Source: Actinomycetota bacterium
GTDB taxonomy: Bacteria; Actinomycetota; Thermoleophilia; Gaiellales; Gaiellaceae
DNA length: 30,082 nt
Direction of reading: 5' to 3'
Assembly: GCA_005885565.1 (NCBI GenBank)
Contig: VAXK01000202.1
Span: forward strand, 1-30,082
Shown here: in pieces, positions 24,037 through 30,082 of the stretch
How the letters are laid out: each line of letters opens with the position of its first letter
Position numbering within the stretch: the first letter of the stretch is position 1
Position numbers and translations under genes: made by a program
The notes under the pieces: generated by a model
What the model saw: the letters and a program-made list of their open reading frames with translations, nothing else
Databases searched by the model: none
What the model was told of the DNA's origin: nothing

Positions 24037-25298
24037 CACCACTGATAGCCCTCGCCGTGGCTCGAAACACTCACGGGCGCTTCTCTCGCTGGCAGCTGCC
24101 AAGCGAGGTTTCGAAGCACCGGAATCCGTTCGCCATCGAGCGAGACGCCGTCGACGTCGAGTTCGGCCGAGCCGATCATGAAGTCGATGTGCCGGGCGCT
24201 CGGGTTGGCGCGCTTGCGGTCCTCGTCCTCGATCAGGAACGGGAAGCCGTTGCCGAGCGCGACGTGGCTCGATGCGTTCTCGTCTAGCAGGGTGTTATAG
24301 AACGCAGTGTCGAGCGGGCCGATCCGCCCTTCGCCGTCGACGAGGGCGAGCTCACCGAGCCGGCGGGCACCCTCGTCGACCTCGATGAGGCCACGCAGCG
24401 CCTCTGCGTTTTCGTCGGCATCGATCTCGACCGCAACGCCATCTTCAAAGCGAACTCTGAGCCCGCGGATGATCGTCCCGTCGGCGAGGACGAGCGGCTT
24501 CGTCGCGGTCACCCGCCCGCTCGTGCGACCGGGGTCCGGCGTGGTGAAGACCTCCTCGCTCGGGAGGTTCGAGAAATGCCGCAACCCTTTCGCGGTCGAG
24601 AAATCGGCAGTCGACCAGATCGCAGTCGCCAGTAGGCCGATGGTGAGCTCGGTTCCAGGCCCGCGCAGCTCGATCGCGTCGAACCGCCGCTCCGTCAGTC
24701 GCGCGGCGTAGTCGCTCAGCACCGCCATCCGCTCGTCCCAAGCGGCGAGCGGGTCGGGATCGTCGAGGCGCAGCACGTGCTCAAGCTCGCGCCAGAGCTG
24801 CTCATACGCTTCGTCGGCTGGCAGATCGGGATGTACCAGCGCCGCCCACGCCGGATGCGGCCCCGGCACGAAGCACCAGTTGGTCGAGCGCTCGTCGATG
24901 ACCTTGAGTGTCTCCTTCACGCTCGGCAGCATGTCCTTGCCGAGGAGCGACTTATCGAGGCCGTCCATCACGTTCGGCGCGGTCACGCTCCGCATCGAGA
25001 TGCGCGCGCCATTTTGCTCGGCGTGCTCGAGGACACGCTCGCCATACCACTGGGGGACGAAGTCGAGCGTGTCCGGGTCGGCGCTCTCGATCCGCACGCG
25101 CTTCACCCACGGATCGAAGTACGCGACGTCGACGAACTTAGCGCCGCGCTTATAGGCCGCCTCGGCGGTCGCACGCGCCTGCTCCTCGAGGCCGATCTCG
25201 GCCTGGACCAGCACGATCTGGCCTTCCTGCACGTTCGCTCCGTGCACGGAGAGCTCGGCGAGGCGGGCGAACATGTCCCGTGCTTCCCGGGAGCGCAC
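24036..25298 (-). CDS. M29 family aminopeptidase (AmpS/aminopeptidase T-like)
   Basis: A 420-residue protein from GTG 25298; ATG 25274 is an alternative. The N-terminal domain has ANVQEGQIVLVQAEIG and the family's GAKFVDVAYFDPWV. The C-terminal catalytic domain holds the metal-ligand motifs in order: NLPSEEVFTTPD, LGELALVDGEG, TLLDENASSHVALG and ARHIDFMIGS, covering the Glu, Glu, His, His and Asp ligands of M29 peptidases. These cytoplasmic two-metal enzymes remove N-terminal residues with broad specificity. The gene starts 8 bases after the cupin stop and its own stop overlaps the MFS start. It is the only recognisable catabolic enzyme of the island, making it the key to the cargo's role. 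Confidence 0.9.
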   Translation of the reverse strand: MRSREARDMFARLAELSVHGANVQEGQIVLVQAEIGLEEQARATAEAAYKRGAKFVDVAYFDPWVKRVRIESADPDTLDFVPQWYGERVLEHAEQNGARISMRSVTAPNVMDGLDKSLLGKDMLPSVKETLKVIDERSTNWCFVPGPHPAWAALVHPDLPADEAYEQLWRELEHVLRLDDPDPLAAWDERMAVLSDYAARLTERRFDAIELRGPGTELTIGLLATAIWSTADFSTAKGLRHFSNLPSEEVFTTPDPGRTSGRVTATKPLVLADGTIIRGLRVRFEDGVAVEIDADENAEALRGLIEVDEGARRLGELALVDGEGRIGPLDTAFYNTLLDENASSHVALGNGFPFLIEDEDRKRANPSARHIDFMIGSAELDVDGVSLDGERIPVLRNLAWQLPAREAPVSVSSHGEGYQW

Positions 25299-25306
25299 GC
25301 CGCTGC

Positions 25307-25696
25307 TCAGTCGATCCAGGCTGGGTCTACGAAGACGCCGTCGCCGCCGTCTGGGCGATCGGAGCCGACGGCGATCAGCTCGAGGCCGTCGTCTCCGGCT
25401 TCGAACGCCCGCACCGTTGCGGGGTTGACGCGAACGACATCCCAGCAGCCGAGCTCGCGGATCTCGTCGTCGAGTCTGACTTGTCCGGAGCCGCTGATGA
25501 CGACGTAGGCCTCCTCCTGCTCGCGATGGCTATGCGCCGAAGGTGAGCGGACGCCGGCGCCATAGCGCAGATAGGAGATGCCAAGGTGCTCGGAGTCGAG
25601 GTGCTTGCGCGCGAACCGCCCCTCGATCCCCGGCGCGCGCTCGCCCATAGAGTCCTCGACCTCCTCTTTCAGGTTCACGATCGAATACGCGCTCAT
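25307..25696 (-). CDS. Cupin protein, first gene of the island operon
   Basis: A 129-residue protein from ATG 25696 with AGGAG at good spacing; an in-frame start five codons upstream lacks this. The cupin barrel shows PSAHSHREQEEAYVVISGSG with the HxH and Glu ligands, then GCWDVVRVNPATVRAFEAGDDGLELIAVGSD. The position of the usual last His is taken by Arg-Ala-Phe, so metal binding may be weakened. Proteins of this type often act as small-molecule sensors or unassigned enzymes. It opens the operon and is transcribed divergently from the ECF sigma gene. Function unknown. Confidence 0.85.
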   Translation of the reverse strand: MSAYSIVNLKEEVEDSMGERAPGIEGRFARKHLDSEHLGISYLRYGAGVRSPSAHSHREQEEAYVVISGSGQVRLDDEIRELGCWDVVRVNPATVRAFEAGDDGLELIAVGSDRPDGGDGVFVDPAWID

Positions 25697-25850
25697 CAGT
25701 TCTCCTCTCATGCGTGATTCGCGGGGCGGTCGGTAGGTTGCTTCTGCATCAGCTCATTTCCGATTCGCGGCTGTGTGGAAGTCAAAGACACCCCGATGCC
25801 GCGAAACGGACCGCCGGTCCATTTCCGACGGACCTGGTGTCATTGACGCG
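25697..25850. promoter_or_regulatory. Divergent promoter region between the island operon and its ECF sigma gene
   Basis: This 154-base gap must hold the promoters of both transcripts. It contains a direct repeat CATTTCCGA (at 25755 and 25820, reading TCGGAAATG on the operon strand) and a small palindrome GGACC-GCC-GGTCC between them. A repeated GGAAA core is a plausible ECF-type recognition element, but no spaced -35/-10 pair stands out. Autoregulation by the neighbouring sigma factor is inferred. Confidence 0.4.
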
Positions 25851-26810
25851 ATGACCGTCGATCTCGAGCGGGCCAAGGCAGGTGACGAGCGCGCGTTCGC
25901 GACGCTGGTCGAGCCGTTCCGGCGCGAGCTCCAACTGCATTGCTACCGGCTACTCGGCTCCGTGCAGGACGCCGAGGATCTCGTCCAGGAAACGCTGCTC
26001 GCCGCCTGGCGCGGACTCGACGGCTTCGAGGAGCGGGCGCCGCTGCGCTCCTGGCTCTACCGGATCGCAACCAACCGGAGCCTCAACGCAATTCGCGAAC
26101 GCGGACGCCGCCCAACCACGGAGAACACCATGAGACCGTCAAAAACCCGCCGCGCCGTCGAGCCCAGCTGGCTCGAGCCTTACCCGGACAGCGCGCTCCC
26201 GGACCCCGCTCCCGGACCTGAAGCCCGCTACGAGCAGCGCGAAGCGATCCAGCTCTCGTTCATCGTCGCGCTGCAGCAGCTGCCCGCGAAGCAGCGCGCA
26301 GCGCTCGTGCTGCGCGACGTGCTCGCCTTCCACACCGACGAAGCCGCCTCGATCCTCGAGACGACGCCGCAGTCGGTCAAAGCCGCCCTCCAGCGCGCAC
26401 GCGCAACGCTCGACACGTACACCCTCGAACGCGAGCAGGCGCCGCTGCCCGACTCGCCGACCGAACGGAACCTTCTCGCCACCTTCAGCGACGCCGTCGA
26501 AACCGGCGACACGGCACGTCTCCTGACTCTGCTGAGCTCCGACGCCCGTGTGACCATGCCGCCGAGCCCGGGAGAACTCATCGGACACGAAGCGATCGGA
26601 GTGTACTTCGACCACGGCGCCGAGGTCCGCGGCGCCCCGCTACAGGTACGCCCGACCCGCGCCAACGGCCAGCCGGCGTTCGGCTGCTACCTGCGCTCGC
26701 AGCCCTGGGGCATGATGGTCCTCGCCCTGAGCGGCAGCAAGGTCGACGAGATCACCCTCTTCGCCGACCCCGCGCTGCCCGGCCGCTTCGGTCTCCCCGA
26801 ACACATCTAG
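25851..26810 (+). CDS. ECF RNA polymerase sigma factor with C-terminal SnoaL-like domain (SigG-like)
   Basis: A 319-residue protein from ATG 25851; a longer reading from 25773 runs back into the promoter gap and was rejected. Region 2 is at about 20-85 (HCYRLLGSVQDAEDLVQETL, RSWLYRIATNRSLN). A linker with the family marker WLEPYPDSALPD follows, and region 4 is at about 145-195 (LPAKQRAALVLRDVLAF, TPQSVKAALQRARATL). The last 115 residues form an NTF2/SnoaL-type domain (LLTLLSSDARVTMPPSPGEL and IGVYFDHGAEVRG). Sigma factors of this class use the extra domain in place of a separate anti-sigma factor. It is divergent from the island operon and is its likely regulator, which is inference. Confidence 0.9.
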   Translation: MTVDLERAKAGDERAFATLVEPFRRELQLHCYRLLGSVQDAEDLVQETLLAAWRGLDGFEERAPLRSWLYRIATNRSLNAIRERGRRPTTENTMRPSKTRRAVEPSWLEPYPDSALPDPAPGPEARYEQREAIQLSFIVALQQLPAKQRAALVLRDVLAFHTDEAASILETTPQSVKAALQRARATLDTYTLEREQAPLPDSPTERNLLATFSDAVETGDTARLLTLLSSDARVTMPPSPGELIGHEAIGVYFDHGAEVRGAPLQVRPTRANGQPAFGCYLRSQPWGMMVLALSGSKVDEITLFADPALPGRFGLPEHI

Positions 26811-26903
26811 CCGACAAGGATGGGTTCGACGTGAAATGGTAAAGGTGCCTTTTTGCCGCCGACATTCGCGGCCGGACCTCCGCTCAAGCATCGAGATGTC
26901 GAC

Positions 26904-26925
26904 CGGGCAGCAGATGGGCAGCAAA
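26904..26925 (+). repeat. Right arm repeat: doubled GGGCAGCA
   Basis: Identical over 22 bases, and in the same orientation, to 19818-19839, and about 115 bases inside the right core. If the island were a circle, the two copies would lie on either side of the single core, like P and P' arm sites. On the minus strand this motif reads AAHLLP, so it might instead be a relic of integrase coding sequence. Confidence 0.55.
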
Positions 26926-27039
26926 CGTCTCGAGCCGCACCGCGTAGCCATGCAGAGTCGACCTGGAGGCCACCAAAGAACCGCATGAACAGTGCGCTCG
27001 TGTGTGCATCGTTGTGCACGCTGCGACCGCTGAAGTGGT

Positions 27040-27084
27040 CTGTCACGCCGGAGGTCGCGGGTTCGAGTCCCGTCGCTCCCGTCT
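27040..27084 (+). repeat. attR-like core: displaced 3' half of tRNA-Asp
   Basis: A 45-base exact copy of 19663-19707. No tRNA 5' half precedes it, so it cannot make a tRNA. The region 26811-27192 (382 bases) has no gene. It holds the arm repeat, about 115 bases with nothing recognised, this core and a weak hairpin terminator. Confidence 0.85.
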
Positions 27085-27089
27085 ACGAA

Positions 27090-27116
27090 CTCCGTGCAGA
27101 TCGGAGACTTTTTCTT
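27090..27116 (+). terminator. Weak intrinsic terminator after the displaced tRNA half
   Basis: CTCCG-TGCAGAT-CGGAG followed by ACTTTTTCTT forms a 5-base stem with a T-rich tail on the plus strand. It lies six bases after the displaced tRNA 3' half and is probably the original terminator of tRNA-Asp, moved 7.4 kb away by integration. No similar structure follows the intact tRNA at 19704. Confidence 0.5.
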
Positions 27117-27192
27117 CGCGGATAGTTGTCGCCGCTGGCACCAAAACGGCGTCATAGAACGTTTTTGGAAACGCCAGTCGTGGAAGTTCGAT

Positions 27193-27684
27193 TTAGGCCT
27201 GCCTCACGCTTGCCGGCCGCCCCTCGGCCATCTCGGCGGCGCGACAGAGAGCGTTAGCCATCCGCATCTGCTCGATCGTGCGGCAGAGGACATCGAGCAG
27301 GCGCGGGCTGCCGACAAGGTATGCGAGGCACTGGGCGCGCGAGATCGCAACGTTCAGCCGGTTTCGCGACAGCAGGAACTCGAGCCCGCGCGGGATCTCG
27401 GCACCGCTCGAGCTAGCCGTCGAGTAGAAGACGACCGGCGCCTGCTGGCCCTGGAACTTGTCCACCGTTCCGACACGCACCGCCTCCGGCAGGCGCCCGC
27501 GCAGGCACCGCACCTGCAGGTTGTAGGGCGCGACGATCATCACGTCCTCGTGCCGCAGCGGCCGCGGCGACGCCTCGGCAGGCGTGTACGCGCGGCCGAC
27601 GAGGCGCTCGAGTTCGGCCGCGATCGCGTCCGCCTCTTCGGGAGACGCCTGCGAGTTGCCCTCGTGCTCGACCGGGAGGTGTCG
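27193..27684 (-). pseudogene. C-terminal fragment of a superfamily 1 helicase (TM0106/RecB-like nuclease-helicase type)
   Basis: About 163 residues with no N-terminus. The fragment contains helicase motifs V and VI: HEGNSQASPEEADAIAAELE, VMIVAPYNLQVRCLRGRLPE, VGTVDKFQGQQAPVVFYS and LLSRNRLNVAISRAQCLAYL. It ends RTIEQMRMANALCRAAEMAE. These are typical of the C-terminal domain of large fused RecB-like nuclease/helicases, whose full length approaches 1000 residues or more. Walker A and everything before it are missing, and the sequence joins directly to the first half of a VOC gene in another frame. It has no start of its own that makes sense. It is a deletion remnant or, less likely, an assembly chimera. 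Confidence 0.75.
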
Positions 27685-27685
27685 G

Positions 27686-27859
27686 ATCCACTGCGAGCAG
27701 CTCGAGCCGCTCGCCGGTCGGCGCGACCATGAAGGCGACACCCTCCGGCACACCGGCGGTGGACTCGTGCGTCAGTCGGAGCGCCTCGCGGTACCACGCG
27801 ACGCTGCGATCGAGATCTGAGACCGGCAAGCCAACGTGGTGGATTCGAGATGGCTGCAT
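27686..27859 (-). pseudogene. N-terminal half of a VOC/glyoxalase-family gene
   Basis: From ATG 27859, with a strong AAGGAGG five bases upstream. The first 58 residues are a clear VOC module: IHHVGLPVSDLDRSVAWYRE, then VAFMVAPTGERLELLAVD. The second half-module is missing. From about 27686 the DNA is helicase sequence in another frame, and the VOC frame runs on as meaningless Arg/Gly-rich sequence to 27413. Only one of the two beta-alpha-beta-beta-beta modules remains, so it cannot be a working glyoxalase-type enzyme. Its start signals look intact, so it may still be translated. Confidence 0.75.
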
Positions 27860-27953
27860 CCAGCCTCCTTCGCAAAGTGCGGACGTCGGGTTGAAATAGA
27901 AAAACGATCGTCTGCGCCAGCGTTCGTTCAGTCACCCGACGCCGCCGCGGGGG

Positions 27954-28607
27954 TCATTCGTCGTCGTGGTCGGCGGTGGCGGTTGCATACCGCGGGCGCC
28001 CGGTGGGCCGGTAGACCTGGATCGTCACGCCCTTCGAGTCGGCTCGCGAGTCGACCAGGTCAAGCGCAATGTCCGGGCCGGCGTCGGGGAAAAGCCGCGT
28101 GCCCTGGCCGAGGACTACGGGGACGATGAGCAGGTTGATCTCGTCGACGAGGTCGTTATCGAGCAGCCACCGGATCAGGGCGCCGCTGCCGTGCACCTGC
28201 AGCTCACCCCCCGGCTTCGCTTTCAGCTCGCCGATGGCCGCCGCGACGTCGCCGGAGAGGACGGTCGTGTTCGGCCAGCGCGGTTCGGTGAGCGTATTCG
28301 ATACGAGGTACTTGGGCTTTGTGTTCAAGGCATCTGTGATCGGGTGGTTGTCGGGATCTTCCGCCGCGGCGCGAGCCCGCTCCTCTGCGCCCCAGTAGCC
28401 GGCGAAGAGCTCGTAGGTCCGCCGGCCGAACAGGAACGCGTCGGCGCGCTGGTAGGTCTGGTCGATGAACGTCATGGTCTCGTTGTCGAACACCCCCATG
28501 GCCCAACCGCCGCGCTCGAATCCGTTCCTGCGGTCCTCATCCGACGCGCCGCCGTTTCCCTGCATCACTCCATCGACGGTGACTTGCGTCATGGTGGTCA
28601 GTTTCAT
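27954..28607 (-). CDS. RibD C-terminal / dihydrofolate reductase-fold protein
   Basis: A 217-residue protein from ATG 28607, with AAGGAG about nine bases upstream; an upstream extension of the frame lies in the promoter gap and has no family sequence. It shows the RibD_C/DHFR-like fold: TMTQVTVDGVMQGNGG at the start, FLFGRRTYELFAGYW, KYLVSNTLTEPRWPNTTVL, LQVHGSGALIRWLLDNDLVD with the NADPH-binding GSG, and LLIVPVVLGQGTRLFPD. Such stand-alone proteins are predicted NADPH-dependent reductases of unknown substrate and are distinct from true folate DHFR. It is divergent from the epoxide hydrolase gene and 94 bases upstream of the VOC remnant. Confidence 0.88.
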   Translation of the reverse strand: MKLTTMTQVTVDGVMQGNGGASDEDRRNGFERGGWAMGVFDNETMTFIDQTYQRADAFLFGRRTYELFAGYWGAEERARAAAEDPDNHPITDALNTKPKYLVSNTLTEPRWPNTTVLSGDVAAAIGELKAKPGGELQVHGSGALIRWLLDNDLVDEINLLIVPVVLGQGTRLFPDAGPDIALDLVDSRADSKGVTIQVYRPTGRPRYATATADHDDE

Positions 28608-28817
28608 GGTCGCAGCTCCTTCTCGCTGGGTTTTTGTCGTCGTTTGATTCGACTGGACCGCGGCGCCGATCTCATCGGTCGCAGCAGAGTCCGTCCGGCG
28701 AATTCGACCCGGAGGATCTGGAATACGACGCGAACTAGGACCACGACCTGCGCGAGCGTGCGGGAATGTCACCCGACCGCCTTGGTCGACTGCGTCGCGG
28801 CCGTCTGGTGGCGATTG

Positions 28818-28846
28818 TTGCTTCTCCAGACCGGCAGGCGTAGTCT
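28818..28846 (+). promoter_or_regulatory. Candidate promoter of the epoxide hydrolase-like gene
   Basis: TTGCTT at 28818-28823 and TAGTCT at 28841-28846 are separated by 17 bases, and the coding start follows 33 bases later. The 272-base divergent gap (28608-28879) holds nothing else I recognise. Confidence 0.4.
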
Positions 28847-28879
28847 CGCGCCCAAGTTCCCCTACCCACGGAGGTCCTC

Positions 28880-29773
28880 ATGACCACCACCAGCCTGCTC
28901 CCTGACGTCGGGACCGAGCTTCGGGAGGGTTATGCCGAGGTCGGCGATCAGAGCTTGCATTACGTCGAGGCCGGTGACGGGCCGCTGATCGTTCTGCTGC
29001 ACGGCTTCCCGGAGTTCTGGTTCGGTTGGCGGCTACAGATCGCGCCGCTCGCGGCGGCGGGTTTTCGGGTAGTCGCTCCCGACACACGCGGCTACAACCT
29101 GTCATCGAAGCCAGAGGGCTTCGAGGGCTACGCCGTCGACCTGCTCGCCGCCGACATCCGCGGCCTCATCGGAGAACTCGGTGCCGAGTCCGCACTGTTG
29201 GTCGGTCACGACTGGGGCGGAAGCATCGCCTGGACCACCGCGATGAACCACCCCGAGGTGGTCGACCGACTCGCCATCCTCAACGCGGCCCATCCGCGGC
29301 GGCTCCAGGAGGGACTGCACGACCCGAACCAGCTGCGGAAGTCCTGGTACTTCTTCTTCTTTGCGGTACCGGGATTGCCCGAGGAGATCGTGCACGCCAG
29401 AGACTGGCACTTCTTCCGACACTTCCTGCATGACGCGAACCCGCCTTATACGCCGCAGGAAATCGAACGCTACGTCGAGGCGTGGTCGCAGCCGGGGGCA
29501 GCGGCTGGGATGATCAACTACTACCGCGCCTCGGTAAGACAGTCCCAGAAGGAAGCCGCAGCAAAGCTTCGCCCGATCTCGGCGCCGACACTGGTCATCT
29601 GGGGGGAGCGCGATTCCTACCTCGGCTCCAAACTCGCCGAGCCCGACCGCGACGATGTGCCCAACCTCGACCGCGTCGAGCGCCTGCCCGACGCGTCGCA
29701 CTGGGTGCATCACGACGAGGCTGAACGCGTCAACCAACTGCTTATCGACTTCTTCGCTGCCGCCGCGGCATAG
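28880..29773 (+). CDS. Alpha/beta hydrolase, epoxide hydrolase-like
   Basis: A 297-residue protein from ATG 28880 with GGAGG at good spacing. The oxyanion motif is HGFPEFWFGWR, the nucleophile elbow is GHDWGG with Asp as nucleophile, the acid is in WGERDSYLG and the catalytic His is in DASHWVHHDE. A tyrosine in the lid (INYYRAS) fits the epoxide-polarising Tyr of soluble epoxide hydrolases. HGFPE with an Asp nucleophile is the usual sign of epoxide hydrolases, although haloalkane and fluoroacetate dehalogenases share much of it. The length and all residues look intact. There is no signal peptide, so it is cytoplasmic. The downstream neighbour on the other strand is a decayed fragment. Confidence 0.9.
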   Translation: MTTTSLLPDVGTELREGYAEVGDQSLHYVEAGDGPLIVLLHGFPEFWFGWRLQIAPLAAAGFRVVAPDTRGYNLSSKPEGFEGYAVDLLAADIRGLIGELGAESALLVGHDWGGSIAWTTAMNHPEVVDRLAILNAAHPRRLQEGLHDPNQLRKSWYFFFFAVPGLPEEIVHARDWHFFRHFLHDANPPYTPQEIERYVEAWSQPGAAAGMINYYRASVRQSQKEAAAKLRPISAPTLVIWGERDSYLGSKLAEPDRDDVPNLDRVERLPDASHWVHHDEAERVNQLLIDFFAAAAA

Positions 29774-30082
29774 GCACTAACGGCTTGGGCCAGACTTGTT
29801 GCGGCTCCGGTGGTGGGACGCCGCTCCACTCGGCGGGGAGCCCGAAGAGCTCCTTCAGCCAGCCCACCGAGACCTGCTCGAGCTGCATCGCGAGCGGCGA
29901 GCTGACCCAGTTGAACGCGATCTGGTCGAGCGCGCTCGCCAGCCAGTCCGCTGCGAGCGCGGCCGGTGTCCCGCCGCCCATCACGAAGTGGAAGAAGCGA
30001 GGGCCGGCCGACCGCGTCGCACCCACCTCGGCCGCGTCGATCAGGGTGCGGAGCGCCGGCGAGCGAACCCACTCCTTCGTCC
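29774..30082 (-). pseudogene. Fragment of a PLP-dependent (group II) decarboxylase, truncated and frameshifted
   Basis: The minus-strand frame enters from the window end and reads PRFFHFVMGGGTPAALAADW, then LASALDQIAFNWVSSPLAMQ and VGWLKELFGLPAEWSGV. This is the N-terminal part of the aromatic-L-amino-acid/pyridoxal-dependent decarboxylase family. The next family block, TTGAATSLAQAV, is present only in another frame, consistent with one missing base at about 29820. The sequence then stops at the 3' end of the epoxide hydrolase gene, so the PLP lysine domain is absent. It is not functional as seen. The upstream part beyond the window is unknown. Confidence 0.75.

Noticed and set aside
27040..27084. 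Second tRNA gene
   Set aside because: Only the anticodon loop to the 3' end is present; the acceptor 5' strand and D arm are missing, so it cannot fold as a tRNA.

Overview
The window is very GC-rich, uses GTG and TTG starts freely, has many 1-4 base gene overlaps, and carries several possible leaderless promoters. Together with an actinobacterial MarP-like protease, a SigG-like ECF factor and a fused homocysteine methyltransferase/MTHFR, this points to a high-GC actinobacterium. Thermoleophilia (Gaiellales/Solirubrobacterales) is my best guess, but that is inference and not a proven placement.

Layout. (1) 1-3609, minus strand: a bicupin gene, then livK, livH and the start of livM (cut by the window edge), a branched-chain amino acid ABC importer with hairpins on both sides of livK. 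(2) 3666-6183, plus strand: a compact three-gene ABC-2 export system (ATPase and two permeases). (3) 6180-13633, minus strand: a metallophosphoesterase, a MOSC-domain protein and three tandem, translationally coupled paralogues of an exported two-part beta-propeller protein. (4) 13686-14246, plus strand: a small nucleotidyltransferase-fold protein. (5) 14270-16117, minus strand: a PhyH-type dioxygenase, an M55 D-aminopeptidase and a small Cys/His protein. (6) 16110-16530: a cluster of hairpin-rich repeats, apparently undescribed, in the gap between divergent genes. (7) 16644-18452, plus: homocysteine S-methyltransferase/MTHFR fusion. (8) 18449-19585, minus: MarP-like membrane serine protease.

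(9) 19631-27084 is the most notable part. A complete tRNA-Asp is followed, 7,377 bases further on, by a perfect 45-base copy of its 3' half. This is the usual signature of an element integrated into a tRNA gene. The enclosed segment has visibly lower GC than the core genes sampled. It holds a tightly packed seven-gene minus-strand operon (cupin, M29 aminopeptidase, MFS, 76-aa CxxC protein, MFS, EamA-type exporter, cupin) and a divergent SigG-like ECF sigma factor. No integrase is visible. Just inside each end lies an identical doubled 8-mer (GGGCAGCA, 11-base period), about 110-115 bases from the core, in the place expected for integrase arm sites.

(10) 27193-30082 is a scarred flank: a helicase C-terminal fragment joined out of frame to half of a VOC-family gene, an intact RibD-type reductase, an intact epoxide hydrolase-like enzyme, and a truncated, frameshifted PLP-decarboxylase fragment running off the window end.

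Working model (inference): the core segment is a mosaic of housekeeping and transport operons. The tRNA-Asp island adds an efflux and peptidase cassette that may be controlled by its own ECF sigma factor. The right flank has undergone repeated deletion.
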